DNA from: Athene noctua
Taxonomy: Eukaryota > Chordata > Aves > Strigiformes > Strigidae
Length of the DNA: 64,000 nucleotides
Assembly (NCBI RefSeq): GCF_965140245.1
Contig: NC_134049.1
Span: 16,090,708-16,154,707, forward strand
Direction of reading: 5' to 3'
A program made the position numbers and the translations under genes. The notes under the pieces are model-generated. The model made no database searches, was not told the DNA's origin, and was given only the letters and a program-made list of their open reading frames with translations. Shown piece by piece: positions 23,003-36,756 of the stretch (position 1 is the first letter of the stretch; every line of letters begins with the position of its first letter).

Positions 23003-24289
23003 AACTCAGTCTCTCTAGCGTTATATCCACATCCATTAAATTAAAAACAGGCTCAGGAGGCAGCTCCCGGCTGATTAAATTACAAGAAAAAATTACTGTG
23101 CACCAAAAAGTTATTATAGAAAAATAGTCCTGTGGCCTCCAGCCGGTGGCTCCGTCCGTGGCGGGCCAGGGCTGGCGCTGGCACGGGGCGGGTGGGAGCC
23201 CGCGCCACGGCCCCGGTGTGCGGCAGCGGACGGCAAAGGGGCTCGCGGCACCGGCCCCCAGCCTGCGGGGAAGGGGCAGCGAGGGCAGGTGGCACCGGGA
23301 GGGAGCTCCGGTGGGGAGCGGAACGGATTGTCACCAAGTGGGGGGCAAGGCACGTCAGGGGGCTGGGGCTGCAGGGACGCCGGGCTCTGCCCAGCACAGG
23401 CAGGGTGCAGGCAGAGCACGGGCAGGGCCGGGGCAGCGCGGGCAGCAGCGCTGCCCCACTGCCCCGGCCGACAGTGTGCACAGCCCTGCCCAGGGACGAG
23501 ACGAGGGGGCCCGGGGCAGAGCAGGGCCTGTGCGAGGGGGTGTCCCTGCCCAGGCTCGGGGGGCCAAGTCCCGGGTACAGGGGAAGGCGCTGCCCAGCCC
23601 CACACAGGCCGGTGCGGGGGCCTCCTGTCCACGCTGCAGGCAGCCGTGGCCGCAGGGGGACGGGCAGGCAGCGTGCAAGCAGGCAGCGGAGGCTGAGGCC
23701 TGGCCATTATTGCTGTTGAAGGGCACGGGTGGAGGCGGACAGGCCCTCGGGCGGTGGCAGGGGGCCGGCGGGCAGTGGGCCGAGCCCGAGCCGCAGGCAG
23801 AGCCCCCAGCAGGTGCCCACGGTGGCAGGGGCAGAAGGACACAGGGATGCGGGCTGGGCTCAGAGCGCCCCCTGCCCTGGCCAGCCCAGCCTGAGCAACG
23901 ACACCCCGGGGCCCCCACACGCTGCCCACCCAGGGGGACTCGCAACCACCAGCAGCAGCCGCCGGCCCGGGGTGGGGGACACGGCTGCCAGTACAGGGCC
24001 GGGGAGCGCCAGGGACCCCGCTGCCATCAGACACCCCGGCATGGGGCAGAGGATGGACGCGGGGCCAAGAGAGATGGTGCAAGAGCAGGACGGTGACGAG
24101 CTGGGGACGGTGCCGGCAGGGCCGTGCCCGGCAGCCCAGGCTGGGGCTGAGGGACAGTGCCAGTGGATGGGGAGCCCTGGGCTGCTGAGGTGTGGGAGGG
24201 GGGACAGGGGCAGAGTCCGGGGCCCCTCAGCCTCGCCTGCCCCGGCCCCATGGTGCTGGGCAGGGAGGAGGGAGGGGCGGGAGGGCTCA
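23003..24289 (-). other. FURIN: FURIN 3' UTR
   Basis: Untranslated sequence between the FURIN stop codon and its poly(A) signal. The proximal kilobase is GC-rich. The distal 130 bp are AT-rich and include TGGATGTGGATATAACGCTA on the minus strand, which looks like conserved FURIN 3' end sequence. Confidence 0.65.
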
Positions 24290-27200
24290 TCAAAGGGCAC
24301 TTTGGTCTCTGATGAAGGCAGTCCTCTCGCTGTGAGCCTCGTACTCCTCACCGTCCGACTCAGAGGGCCCCTCCTCCTGCCAGATGTCAGAGGGGAGCCC
24401 CTTGTAGGAGATGATCCCGCTGTCCAGGGCATAGACCTTCACGCCCCGCAGGCTGAAGCCTGAGCGTGCCTGCAGCACCAGGAAGATGGTGACAAAGATG
24501 ACAACGATGAGGACGCAGCTGAGGCTAGCGATGAGGATGGGCAGGTTGGCTGGAGGGGGGGCCTCGGCCAGCCCCTCGCCATCTGCCAGGGCAGGGGACG
24601 CGCGGCTGCTCTGCGTCTGATGGGAGCAGGAGAGGTCGAGGCTGCTGAAGTGGGAGTGTGCGGGGCAGGTCAGGCACTGGTTGGGGCCGGGCCCGGCGCA
24701 GGTGGCACAGGAGGGGTGGCAGGGCAGGCAGAGGTGGGGCGCGATGGGCTCCACGCTGTTCTCCAGATCGTAGTGCGTGCTCTGGACGCCGGGCGCGAAG
24801 CCAGGAGGGCAGCGCTTCAGGCAGCTCTTCTGGTGCAGGTAGTATCCCTCCTCGCAGACTGCGGGACGGGCAGGGTCAGCGCCAGTGTGGGGGCTGCCCT
24901 CAGCCCCCGGCCCCTCCCCGCTGGCCCCACACTCACCCACACAGGTCTGGCTGGGGGTCAGGGTCTTGCAGCCACTGCTCTCCAGCTGGTTGGAGAGGCT
25001 GGGGGAGTCGGTGGCTGTCCCGTACAGCACCAGCGTGAACTTGGTCAGCGTGCCTGCAAGGAGACGGGCTGAGGACCACGAGCATGAGGAAGGGGCTCAT
25101 ACCAGTCCCCACAGCGGGCTGGCAGGGGATGAGTGGGGCTGTGCCCGCTGCCCAGGAGAGCACCCGAGCTGGGACCGTGCCCCTGTGCAGGGCTGCTGTG
25201 GGGCAGGGGGGACCAGGACAGCTGTTGAGGGGGGCACCTGCTGCCCAAGAGCCCCACCATCTCCTTCCTGCACCCCAGTTCCAGCCAAACACCTGAAGCG
25301 TCACTGGCCCCAGTGCTCAGGGGCACTGGGGAGTCACCGGGGGCTCGGGGGGAGGCCGCGGTGGGGCGAGGCTGGCCCGGCCCTACCGTAATTGTTGGCA
25401 TCACTGGTGTTCTCGATCTCCAGCACCCACTCCCCAGAGGGGTCCTCGTCCCACGAATGCGTCGTCATGAAGGCCCAGTCGTTGAAGCCATCGGCCGAGA
25501 AGTCATGGGGCCTGTGCGAGGTGGGGGGGGAGGGGGGTAAGAGGTGGGTGCCAGTGTCCCACAAACCCACTTGTGAGGGTCAGGGACTGCCCTGGGGCAC
25601 CCTGCAGTCAGCCCAGCACCCACCTGGCAGCCAGGAGGGTGGAGCGGGTGCCCATGGGACTGACGAGGTGGATGGCCAAGTCCCCACGGCGGTTGTAGGA
25701 CAGTGTCAGCCGGGCCTGCGCGTGCTCCAGCCGGCTGATGTAGTTGGCTTTCCCCAGGCAGGCGTCCACCTTCCGCCGCACCTCCAGGCGCTTCCCAATG
25801 TCCCTGACAAGGAGGGGCAAGAGTGAGCCCCAGTTCCAGCCCTAAGGCATCTGTCAGGGTGCCCAGGCCCCCACTCCCCACCGCAGGGCTTTGTGCCTGC
25901 CCCGGGAACCCAGTGCAGTGCCCCAGGGTGGCTGGAGCCCGTGGCAATCCTGCAGCGATTGGTGGTGCCTCCTCTCCATCCCCCAGCAGGGTGCAGGCAG
26001 CAGACGGGCCAGGTACAGGCAGCAGATGGGCCTGCCCCAGCTCCCGGGTGCAGGGGGGGTGTTGCTCTGCCCGGCCACCACTCCATGCCAACTCTGAATG
26101 GGCCCTTTCTCTGCCTGCCGCCAGGCTGGCTACACCCTGCGTGGCATGGCCAGGGATGGGCACGGCCATCCCCATCCCGCTGCCTGCATGCAGCCAGCCA
26201 GAGCAGGGAGTGACTGCTCTGGAGGGGCAGGGCTGGGTCCCCGGGGAGCGGGGCAGGGCAGCAGGCAGAGGCAGGGCCCAGCCCTGGCCCCCTCCATGCC
26301 CAGGGATGCCTCCCACCCCCACCAAGAGCCCCCCGGGAGCGCCCCGACCGCACATGAGACTCGGCACACACTGTGCTGTGGCAGTGGTGGCCAAGCAGGA
26401 GTAAAAGGAGCTTCTGTCTGCCCCCTGAAAAGCCCCTCTGTCTGGGGAGGACCGGCACTGGCTGCGCCCAAACCGCGGCGGCCCAGGCTGCCCGCAGCCC
26501 CGCGGCGCCCGGCCCAGCCCCAGCAGGAGCGGGCAGGCTCAGCACCACTCCTGGCTCTCACAGGAGGATGACACCGCAGACGGGGCAGACACTGGGCAAT
26601 GCCCTCCTGGGCTCACCGGCCCTTACTTGGGCTCAGTGAGGACATCGATGACGCATTTCCTCTGAGGTCCCACCGTTGTCCAGTTCCTGGCCAGGCTCAC
26701 CATGGCCCCTGCGTCAAGCAGCCCGTAGCCGTACGAGTGGCTGACTGTGGACAAAGGGGGGGTCAGTGCCGCTCTGGGGGGGGCCCGGTCGGGGACGGGT
26801 GTCCGGCTCCGTGGCTCACCAGGGCCTCCCACCTCCTTCCCTGCCCAGGGCTGCCGGGGCACTCAGCCTCAGCACCCCGGGGTGCCACCCAGCTCCATCC
26901 TCAGCACCCCGGTACCTTTGCGGCCGACGCCATTGGTGACCCAGTCATTGGCATTGAGGTGAGCCGGCTTTGACGTCTGCACCACCAAGTGCTGCATGTC
27001 CCGCCAGGTCAGGTTCTTGCTGCAGGGAGACACAGGGCTCAGGCACTGGCACCCAGACGCTCACACGGCTCCCCTGGCCCAGCTCTGCTCGGTGCCTGCC
27101 CTTACTTGGCTTCCAGGGCGAGGGCGATGATGCCGGCAGCCAGCGGCGCCGAGGCCGACGTCCCTGTGTGTGATTCAGTGCACTTCTGTCTGAGGTCAGT

Positions 27201-30200
27201 CGTCACCTGCACAGAGCAGCGCCAGGGTAGGAGGTGTGGCAGCACCAGCCATGTCCAGGAGCCAGCTTGGGGGCTCCTGTCCCCATGTGGACAGCGAGGC
27301 AGAGCCACTGCTCCCAGGGCAGCTCACCAGTTTCCCTCCAGAGCCTTCGACTCACACAAGACTGAGCCCCAGCACTGAGGTGGAGGGCAGTGGTGTGGCA
27401 GAGCGGGGCCAGCCCTGCTCCCAGCACCGCAGCCCCCATCCTGCCCCGACCCACAGACACCATCAGCCCCGACTCACGATCTGCTTCTCATTCTGGTTGC
27501 CGCTGCTGTAGGTGGTGGCAAGGGTGGAGGAGCAGGCCTCGCTGTACCAGGGCACGTTGCCATACTGCGTGGTGCTGCTGATGGACAGCGTGTAGATGCT
27601 GTTGGTGTAACCGTCACAGTTGCAGCTGTCGTGCTCGCGGCCCCCGTTCCCGGACGCCCAGACGAAGATGGAGCCCAGCCCCCCTCGGCCCTAGCAACAG
27701 AGGCAGGGTGAGGGCCAGCGCCAGCGTCGCCCATGTGGCAGCAGGGCAGGGACCCCCAGGCTGGAGCTGGGGATGAGCGGATGGCGCTGGCCCCAGGGGT
27801 CTCACAGCCTGAGGGGGAAAAACTGAGCAGACACAGCTGGGAAATAGTGGGAGCCACCGGTCACAGCCCGCCGGCCTGGGTGCTCAGCACCGCTGTCCCT
27901 CACCGCCACCATGCCCAACCGGTGAGGCAGTGGGCAGCAGGAGGTCCCACCGAAGTGGGGCTGCCAAGAACCGATGTCTCTTTCTGCTCGGAAGTCACCC
28001 AGGCTGACGCTGCCTGCGTGGGACTCGCAGCCGCCTGGCAGCGCCACGGGAGCCCAGCAGAGCCATCCCGATGGCTTGGCACCCAGAAGCCGCAGAGCGG
28101 AGGCTCACAGCGCAACACAGTGGGGAGGGTTTGTCAGCGTGCCTCACACAGCACATGCGTCTCCCTGTGCAGGGAATCCCAGGCAGAATGTGGGGCACAG
28201 GTAACCACGCGGGCTGTGGCACGGCGACCCCAAGCAGGACATGGGGATGGCGGAGGAAGCAAGGGCGAGCGGCTGGCATGAAACCAGGCAGGAACCGACA
28301 CAGGGATTTGGAGAGTGGGGAAGAGACCATCCTGGTGTGGGGGGACGAGCTGGGAGCAGGGAAGACAGAGCTGCTCAAAGGCAAGATAAGCACCTGCATG
28401 GGAGGAGCCCTGAGTCAGAGCCATCCCACAAGAAGAACAGGAAAAACCAACAGAGCCTGATCCTGGAGATGAGCTGGGAGACAGCTCATGTGGGAGGGCC
28501 AGGACAACAGCAAGGGCAGGCAGTGCACGGGAGTCCTGGGGGAAGGGGCAGGAGCTCAGCCGGTGCTCCGCCGCAAACGCTCCTGCTCACCTGGCTGACC
28601 CCTCGGAAGAAAGCCTCCTCTGCCAGCCGGGCCGGGCCATCCACAGTCTTGCCATCGTCCTCAGGGCCCCAGCTGGCACTGTAGATGTGGATGTGGTTGG
28701 GATTGAGACCCAGGGAATGTGCCTCCACAGCATCAGTCACCTCCCCATCCAGCATGCGCACACCTAGGGCCACAGAGCAGACGTCACGGGGGACCGGAGG
28801 GGGCCAGCAGTCATGGGGCAGCGGTGCCATGGGCCAGAGCCCTCCATCCGCTGTTGCTGCCCTGTGCCACCGGCCCTCACAGGGCTGCCCTGGCCAACAG
28901 TGCTGGGATCCCCGGCACAGGCCGCTCCACCGGTCACAAGGCACCCACCAGGCCCAGCACGGACTTTGGTCCCAGTGCAGGACAGGGCAGCACCCACCTC
29001 CGATCCTAGCATTGTAAGCCACACCGACACCACAGATCCCGTTGTTCGCCACGGCGGCAACTTCCCCAGCGCAGCGTGTGCCATGTCTGCAGTTGAGACA
29101 GGACCGAGCATGCTCAGACGGGGCCCGAGGAGCACAGGGCTGGGCAGCAGCTGCAGCCAGAGGGACCAGTGCCCGAGCTGCGTCCACCCCTCCCCAACTG
29201 GGCTCCTGCCTGACCCAGAGTGAGGGAGGTGGAACAGCCATGCCGACCCAGGCAGCTCCCAGGGATGCTGCTTGTGTCAGCAGGGGAGGCAGGGGGTTTC
29301 TTCATGGCGCAGAAGCGTGCCACTGCCCTGCACCCTCCTGCAGCCTGTGAGGGCTGGCACTGCCAGCGAAGCCCTGCCACCCCCCTTACCTGTTGTCATT
29401 CATCTGTGTGTAGCGGGGCTGCGGGTCTGGGTCCTGGTCATTGACATCAAAGCTCGCCCCTGGATCCTGGAAGACAGATCTGGCGGTTGGAGACCATCCA
29501 CACCTGTGCTCTGTGGCCCTGAGGCTGGGCTGAGCAGGGGGAGGCAGCTCCAATCCCACCTCCATCCCTTTCCTCCGTGTCCTGCCACCACAGGCACAAG
29601 CCCTGTGCCACGCCGCTTCAGGGCTGCACCAAGCTCCTGTGGCATTGCCCCGTGGCATCACCCCGCACTTACGTAGTTGCCCTCCAGGTCAGGGTGGTTC
29701 TTCTCAATGCCGTCATCCAGGATGGAAACCACAATGCCCTTGCCCGTGTAGCCCTGCTCCCAGGCCTGACGCACGTTCAGGTCCCGCTGGTTGGTGTTGT
29801 ACTGCCGAGAGAAGCCCTGGCAGTAGGAGCTGGATGGCAGCAGGGGGGTGCCTGCTGTGGTGCAGGGATAAGGGAACCCCAGGGGACCCAGGCACAGAGG
29901 ACAGTGTGCAGCCAGCCAAGGAGGGGCCACTCTGGAAGGAGACTGAGCCCCATAAACTCGGCACCCCGGCCAGACAACCTCGGGCACCAACCCCGTTCTG
30001 GGGCCAGTCAAAGGGCTGCTTCCCCCTAGCCCAGCCCCAGGCCCTCCCCAGCCCTGCCAGTGCCCCAGCAGGGAGTCACAGCTCCAGCGCAGCCTCTTCC
30101 CTAGAATGGCCCTGAACACACAGCACTGGGTGGCTGCCTCAGGCCTTCCTCCTCTTCCTCCTCCCCACCAGCCTGGCTGGCAGTGGCATCAGCCACCTCA

Positions 30201-33200
30201 CAGCTGTCCCTCAGGTGCCACGTCCATGTCCCCAGAACCCGCAGCCATGGCTGTGTGGCTCCTGCTCCCCGCCCAGTGCTCACCAGGTACCACTGCTGTG
30301 GGAACTTGGGGTCTGTGGGTTCCATGAAAACGTCTCGCTTGCTCCTGCGCTTTGCCACCTGCTGCTCCAGCCACTGCACCTGGGAGGCAGAGAGAGCATG
30401 GGGCTTCCCTGCTGCCCCACCGGCAGCTCCCCAGGCCCCCGGCCAGCCCCCTGTGGCACCTGCAGCCAGTCCTGGGCTGGCAAATCACCCGACCCTGCCA
30501 GATCCGCCACAGCGCCCAGACTGTCCATCCCAGCCTCCCCTGCCCAGCCATACCAGGGTGGCAGCACTGGCGTCCTGTGACAAGGCTGCGCTCCACCGGA
30601 GCGGGCAGGTCAGAGCACGGAGCTCCCTGCCGAGAGCCTGTCAGCCGCCGCGACACGCTGCACGCCCCGCTGGGCTGCCAGCACGCCGGGACCCTGGGCC
30701 AGAGCCAGGGGACGGTGATGACAGCAGCCCTGCCGCAGTGCCGGTGCTGCCACACTGCCCTGCACGGCTCGCCCTGCGCGCAGGGACAGAGCGAGCCCTC
30801 CTGGGAGCAGAGACTGCCCCTTGCCCTGCGGTCGCAGCACCCACAGACTGGGGACGCCGGCTTCGCCAAGCCCCTGCCCTCTGCAGCCATGTGTTGGGCT
30901 CCTGTCCCGCTCTGCCATGGGTCTCGATGCCCAGGGGCCGTCCTGTGCCCGGTGCAGGCTCATGTGGCAGCGTGAAGTGACCAGGAGCAAAGCCAGGCCC
31001 CCACAGGGCCCCTCCAGCTGCACGTACCTGCGGTTCCCTGGCCAGACGGCTGTGCCAGGGCTGGTGGGGCGAGAGGGAACGCTTCACCACGCCGCTGTGC
31101 CGGAAGTGGTAATAGTCGCCGAAGATCTGCAAACAAGAAAGGAGCGGGATAGAGGGGAGAGCCCAGACCCATGCCCTGGCCCCGCACCTGCAACCCCAAG
31201 CCCCAGGGCTGCCATGGGCAGACTGGGCCTCCCACTCCAGAGTGGCTTTTGGGGCTCATGTCCAGTCCACGGGGCAAGACCTGCAAGAGGCTGTGGCAGC
31301 TGGGGAGACCCTGGGGTCGCTGCCCACCATCCTCATCCTCCCACAGGTCCCACACTGTCCAACAATAACATGACAGTAAGTCCCAAATTGTCCAGCAAAG
31401 CTGCTGCCCTGGCAGGGAGGCCCCAGGCAAGCAGCAGCAGAGAGGGACAGGCCTTTCGGGGACAGCCTAGAAGAGACACTGATCTCAGAGGATAAAACCA
31501 CCGCTCCTCACCTAGAGCCAACCAAAACCCCCTGCTACTGGTGATGGGGGGACCCCAGGGGAACCCCAGGCAGCCCCAGACAGGGCAGGGAGGGTCTAAG
31601 CCAGCCTTTGCTCCTCAGGACAGGCCCCTTGCAGAGCTCTTCTCCCCACAGGCCCCACTGGAGCACCCACCCGGCACCGCTCTCTACCTCGGGGCACAGT
31701 CTGGAGCAAAGCAAGGGGCATGCAGGCATCCCACCCCCACAGGGACAGCCACCAGCTGAGAGGCCACACTGCCACAGCCCTGGTGCACATGGGGACAGCC
31801 CCACTGGGGCAGGACGGGACTGTGGCACAGCTTGCCTGGTGCAGCCGCCCAGCTGGTTATTTTTAAACCCCAAACCCTCCCCAGCGCTGTCATTTCCTCA
31901 TCCCCTCCTGCACGTCCAAGAGGCTGGCCTAGCTGCAGCGGCCCCACCCCAGCCGACCAGGGCCTCCCAATCCAGCAGCCTGCCTAGACTGGGGAGAAGG
32001 GGGCTGACTGTCCACCCTGCGCCCCTGGAAGCTGTGCAGTGTGGGCAGCAGCCGCAGGCAGGATCCGGCCACCCAGGCTGCGCAGGGCTGGACTGCAAGG
32101 GTTGTGGGAACACGAGGGAAAGGAGATCTCGCCCTCCACCACCCCAGGCTGCCATGAAACAGTTTGGTTGCAGTTATGACCCCCCCCCCCTCAAAGCTTA
32201 TCAGAGCTCTGCAGATGTGCCCCCACCCTGAGCAGTCAGGCAGCCAGCCAGAGTGCAGCAGGGGAGGAAAGGTGCTGAGCAGCACCCTCGGCCCCAGGGC
32301 AGCAAATCGGGGCTGCAGCTCTCCAAGCCCCACACTTTGACCTGAAATCCCTCCGTGCTCTGCGGGGCGAGGGGAACGTGCCTCAGCACCTGGAGCCGGG
32401 CCTGGACTACCCCTGCTTGGGAGGAACCATGCACCGGCAGGCCAAGCCCCTGCCTGCTGAACGGGAATTGCTCCGCTCTGCAGGGCTCTCCCTGTGGCAT
32501 GGCCCCCCATGCACTCGCTGCTCCATGGGCAGGAAAGGAAGCAGATTCCACTCGCAGCAGCCCAGCCCCAGCAGCATAGGATGGCCAGAGCCAAGCACCA
32601 AGGTCAGGACTTGCATTCAGGGCTCCATCTCCAGGGGTCTAGGGCTGACACCACGTCCCCTCAGTATAGCCCGGGACACCTGGCAGCTCAGAGCGTTCGG
32701 GGAGGTGCCAAGGGGAAAAGCCTCTGCACTGGGCTACAAGACAGGAACATGAGCTGCAGGCTTGCTGCCCTCCCCCAGCACACCCTCACCCCCTCCGGGG
32801 GCAAGGACAGAGCCCTGATTGTTCCTGCACGTGGCTCTGACTGGTCATCCAGCTGGATTAGGTCTGCACAGACACCGCAGTGGCAGCCAGGAGCCAGCCA
32901 GCCCACACACTCCCACCCTAATCCCCACAGTTCCCTGTCCTCAGCAAGGGCAGAGCCATCTCCCCAGCCCTGTGCATCCCTGGGACAGGCAGTGCTGCCA
33001 GCCCACTGCCCCTGCCCCGACCTCCTGACACAGCTTGGGGCCACCTTGGCCAGCCCAGGGGCCAGTGGGCTGTGTCCCCGGGAGCAGGGCAATGTGCCGG
33101 GCAGCAGCAGGGGCTAGCGGGGACCTGCAGCCCTGTGGTATGGGGAGTAAGGCCTCCCCTCCCTGGGCTGCTGCTGCTGAGGCCGCTAGGTCCCAGCACC

Positions 33201-35940
33201 CTGCCAGTGTGGACGAAGGCTGGTACCAGCAGCTGGGGCCTTTCCCGGTGCTCCCATTCCCAGCTGGGGCTGCCAGCGCCTGCGTTCCCTCCTCCGCACC
33301 ACCCCCACCCCTCCCCTCTGACCCCCGCTCCCCACAGCACCCTCCTTTGGGTCCCCTTGGAGGCCACTGGCACTGGACATAGGTCCTGGCACCTCTGCCA
33401 GCAGCACCGCTGGTCTGGGGGACTGCCCGCCCAACCCGGCTTTGCAGGCAGTGGCGGAGTGGGAGTACGCCAGGACAGCGTGCCTGCGGGGACAGTGTCC
33501 AGAGCTCACGCTGAGGCCAGGATCCTCTCAGATAAGGACCCTGGGGGCCTCTCCCTGGGGCACTGCCAGAAGCACCCAGTCCTCCCTCCCTTACAGCCTG
33601 GCTGCCACATCCTGTCCCAGCGGCACATACACCCCAGGAACAGCAGCTCAGAAACCTCCTGGGAGGGAAAGCCCAGATCCTTCTTCCAGCCTGGCTCCTT
33701 CCAGCCCAGCTCTTCCCATCGGGCTGTCACAGCCCCTCTGCCCAGGCCAGCCAAGCCTCGTCCCACAGCACAGACACTGGGATGGGCTCCAGAACGGGAG
33801 AAAACATGCCCAGACCAGCAGCTGCTGCCTCAGCCCGCAGGGCTCTGCCTGTGGGTGCTGCCTCGCTGCTCCACCGGCAGCTGAGCAGAGCTGGGGCAGA
33901 GGTGCCAACCTCCAGCCACAGAATGAAGGGCGTGGGGAGAAGGTGAGCGCTGCTGGGCAGAGCTGACACAGAGCCCGGTGGCTCAGAGGGATCGACCCCA
34001 AGCGGGCCTGGGCTCCCCACCAAGCTGGGGGCCCTGTGCGGCTCTGTGCTGCAGTGCGGGGCCGAACAGGTACCCCTGGGCTGGTGGAGACACAGCCACG
34101 AAGCCCAATGCCAGGACCCGGCTCTGCAGCATGACAGAAACGCTTCCAGGGGCAGGCTGAGGGCACCTCATCCCTGTCCGCACTCTCAGGGGTCTCGGCA
34201 GACCCCTGACATTGGCTCTAAGACATTTCCACAGAGACAGCAGCTGTGTGAGGCCACCCCATTGCCCCCACATCACAGACACCCTCAGTGGGGCCTGGCC
34301 CCTTCTGTGGCATGAGCCCCAGGACTCGGGGCTCCCTGTCCCCGGTGCCCTGCGTGCCCACCGCCCGGTGCAGGGCTCCTTGCGGTTGACAGGACAAAGC
34401 ACCGGCCGTCTCCAGCAGCAGCCACCCTCCCCGCCTGCCACAGCTGCTCACAGCGAGGTCCTGACACCGCAGCCACAAATTGTGCAATTTCCTCTGGGAT
34501 TTCGACCCTCGTTTCCTTCCCGCAGAGCCAGCCCAGCCCGGCGGCAGGCCCCTGGGCAGGCCGGCTCGGCTCCGCCGCATCAGCCTCACCTCGCCACAGC
34601 AGCGCCACTGCAGCTCCCTGTGCCTGCATGGGGGCCGGGGGTCGTCCCTCTGGGCCAGCCCTGCTGCACTCTCTCCCATGGGATCCCCTTGGCCCCCTCC
34701 TTGGTCACAGCCACCGTGCTGGTGCCGGCTCCACCAGCAAAGCCCCCACAGGCCCATGGCACAGGGTGGAGAAAAGCCCCATGGATCAGCCTGCACCAAG
34801 CGCACAGGTCCGCCGGCATCACGCTACACTGGCAGCATCAGGAAGCACTGGCCTGCAAGAAGCAACCTGCCAACAGATGTGTCCTGCCCACAGCACCATG
34901 CCGGCAAGCAGCAGCCCAGCCATCAGCCCGCCCAGCCCCACGGCTCTCAGCAAGGACCCGGCTTTCGCACTGGGAGCCGGACAGGTGAGCAGCCTGGCTG
35001 CCAGCGAGCGCATGGCCCACAGTCGGCCAGCAGAAGTGGAGCCTGGGGCCTGGAGCACAGGGGAGCTGGGCCCTGCCAAGGCTGCCGGGAGGGGAGTGCC
35101 GCAAAGCTCCTCATGCTGGGGACAAGGCTGGGCACAGCCGGGACTGCAGGAGCCCCGGTTCCTTCGCCATCACCCTGCTCTCCCTGCCCCACTGCCAGAA
35201 GGACGACAGCAGCGACGGCCCCAGCACAGCCATGTGCACTGCCCCGTCCCTGGCTGAGGGCGGGGAAAGCTGAGAGCAGGGGGGACCCACTGACATACCT
35301 TCTGCAAAGGGAAGTTCAGGGCCAAAGACACGCAATGCTGTCAGACCACCCGCTCTCGGGACAGCCCACAGCTGCCGCCCTGGCTGAGCTGAGGCTGTGC
35401 TGCGCTGAGGCAGCTCGCTGAACCAGGAGCCCTCCCCTCCTCCACCAACGCACAGCACTCCCAATTTTTTCGTGCTGAGATGGGCTTTTCCTCCCTCCCC
35501 CTCCAACAGGCAGGGCATGCCGTGTTGTACCGTGTCATGCCATTGCCACCAGTCCGTCCTGCTGCAGGAGGAGGCCCTGGTTCCATCCATCTAATTACCG
35601 CCCTTGAGTCAAGGCAGCGGATGCTGGAGGGCTGCAGCGAATGCTGCCAGGAAGAGCATCCCCCAAGCTGGCTCCAGGGCCAGGCCCAGCACCCATCCAG
35701 ACTGCAGCAGAGCCAGAAGAGAACATCGCTTCTGTGGGGAGAGGCAAATGGGGGACTTACCGGGCCCAGGTTGAGGAATCCATGCTTCCTGGCCAGCCTG
35801 TCTGCCTCCTGGGGTCCCGCAGGGACGAGCACGGCCCAAGTGTTGGTATAAATACGCTGGGCCAGCACCTCCTGGGCCAGGAGAGCGAGGGCAACCACCA
35901 GAGTCCAGAGCAGGAGCAGCGAGCAGGGCCTCAGATCCAT
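24290..35940 (-). CDS. FURIN: Furin proprotein convertase
   Basis: Calcium-dependent subtilisin-like protease of the trans-Golgi and endosomes that cleaves after RXK/RR. Fifteen coding exons join in phase to 789 residues (human 794): 35761-35940, 31028-31126, 30284-30379, 29673-29801, 29390-29466, 28998-29086, 28591-28763, 27478-27690, 27106-27206, 26916-27019, 26627-26744, 25624-25803, 25387-25511, 24937-25053, 24290-24858. A signal peptide (about 1-27) and prodomain carry a VVKR site ending at 76 and the autocleavage site RSKR|DVF at 105-108. Catalytic residues are Asp154, His195, Asn296 and Ser369 (GTSASAP). P domain, Cys-rich region, membrane span (about 706-729) and tail with YKGL (752) and a SESDGEE acidic cluster follow. 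The His pH sensor in the prodomain is kept (His70), but the preceding residue is Arg where human has Trp. Confidence 0.97.
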
Positions 35941-35958
35941 CAGAGTATCGGGGTTCCT
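35941..35958 (-). other. FURIN: FURIN 5' UTR part of first coding exon
   Basis: An acceptor (CCCCGGCTAG) lies 18 bases upstream of the FURIN ATG, so the leader is spliced from an upstream non-coding exon. The Kozak context (CTCTGATGG) has G at +4. Confidence 0.6.
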
Positions 35959-36749
35959 CTAGCCGGGGAGCAGGAGGGTCCCAGGAGCAGCGGGTCCAGC
36001 GGCCTCCCTGTGTCAGCACCCCGAGATGTGCCGGCCTCTCTGCCCCACTGGCCCCTGCTCAGCCCAAGAGAGCATGGGGACAAGCCCGCAACAGCTGGGC
36101 TGGAGAGCAGCAGCAGGGACAGACAGGCCGGGACAGCAGCACGATCTGCAGAGAGATGGAAGAGTGGTCAGGCCTCTCCTCAAAGCTGGGGGGACCGTGG
36201 CACACAGCACTCTGGTCACCGCTGCACCAGGACAGCCGTGCTGGGCCCTGCCAAGGAGCCGTAGCAGCGGTTGGCTCCACAGCGTGCCCCGGCACACCTG
36301 TCCCGGCCCAGAGCCGTTGTTTATCTTGCCTATTGCCCAATGTGTACTTACAAACACGAAAAACAAACCAGGAGGGGAGAAGGGCACCGAAGGAGGGGAG
36401 AGGCAAGGCAGGGGAGGCTGGACCTCGCACCACCATGGTCCGTAGCGGCCCGGAGCCACTGCACCAAGCAAGACCTGGGACAGGCCCATCCGGGCACAGA
36501 GCTGGGAGCAAACAGGATGGGAAGCCTGCCTCTCCAGCACCAACAGGAGAGTGGAGGTGATGCCTCCAGACGCGGTGTGAGGAGGCCCAGCTAAAGGAGA
36601 CTGGAAGGTGCAGAGCCAGGGAGAGCCCCAGGCCCCTGCAGCTCCAGAGTCAGCGGTCAAGCAGGCGGTGCCGGGCAGCAGTGCCGAGCTGTCACCAGCC
36701 ACCGCTCCGCTCTGCCCTTCCTCCAGAGCACAATATGGTGACACCGATG

Positions 36750-36756
36750 TGACTCA
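36750..36756. promoter_or_regulatory. AP-1 consensus in FURIN intron 1
   Basis: TGACTCA, an exact AP-1 element, next to ATCGTGAC in a locally less GC-rich stretch of the presumed FURIN first intron. Seen in sequence; activity is inference. Confidence 0.35.

Noticed and set aside
29801..29860. Upstream acceptors for the fourth FURIN coding exon that would add residues before YNTNQRD
   Set aside because: The CGGCAG acceptor at 29802 gives WYL-YNTNQRDLNV, matching furin length and human spacing (WYL-SGVTQRDLNV). Earlier AG sites would insert an extra stretch.
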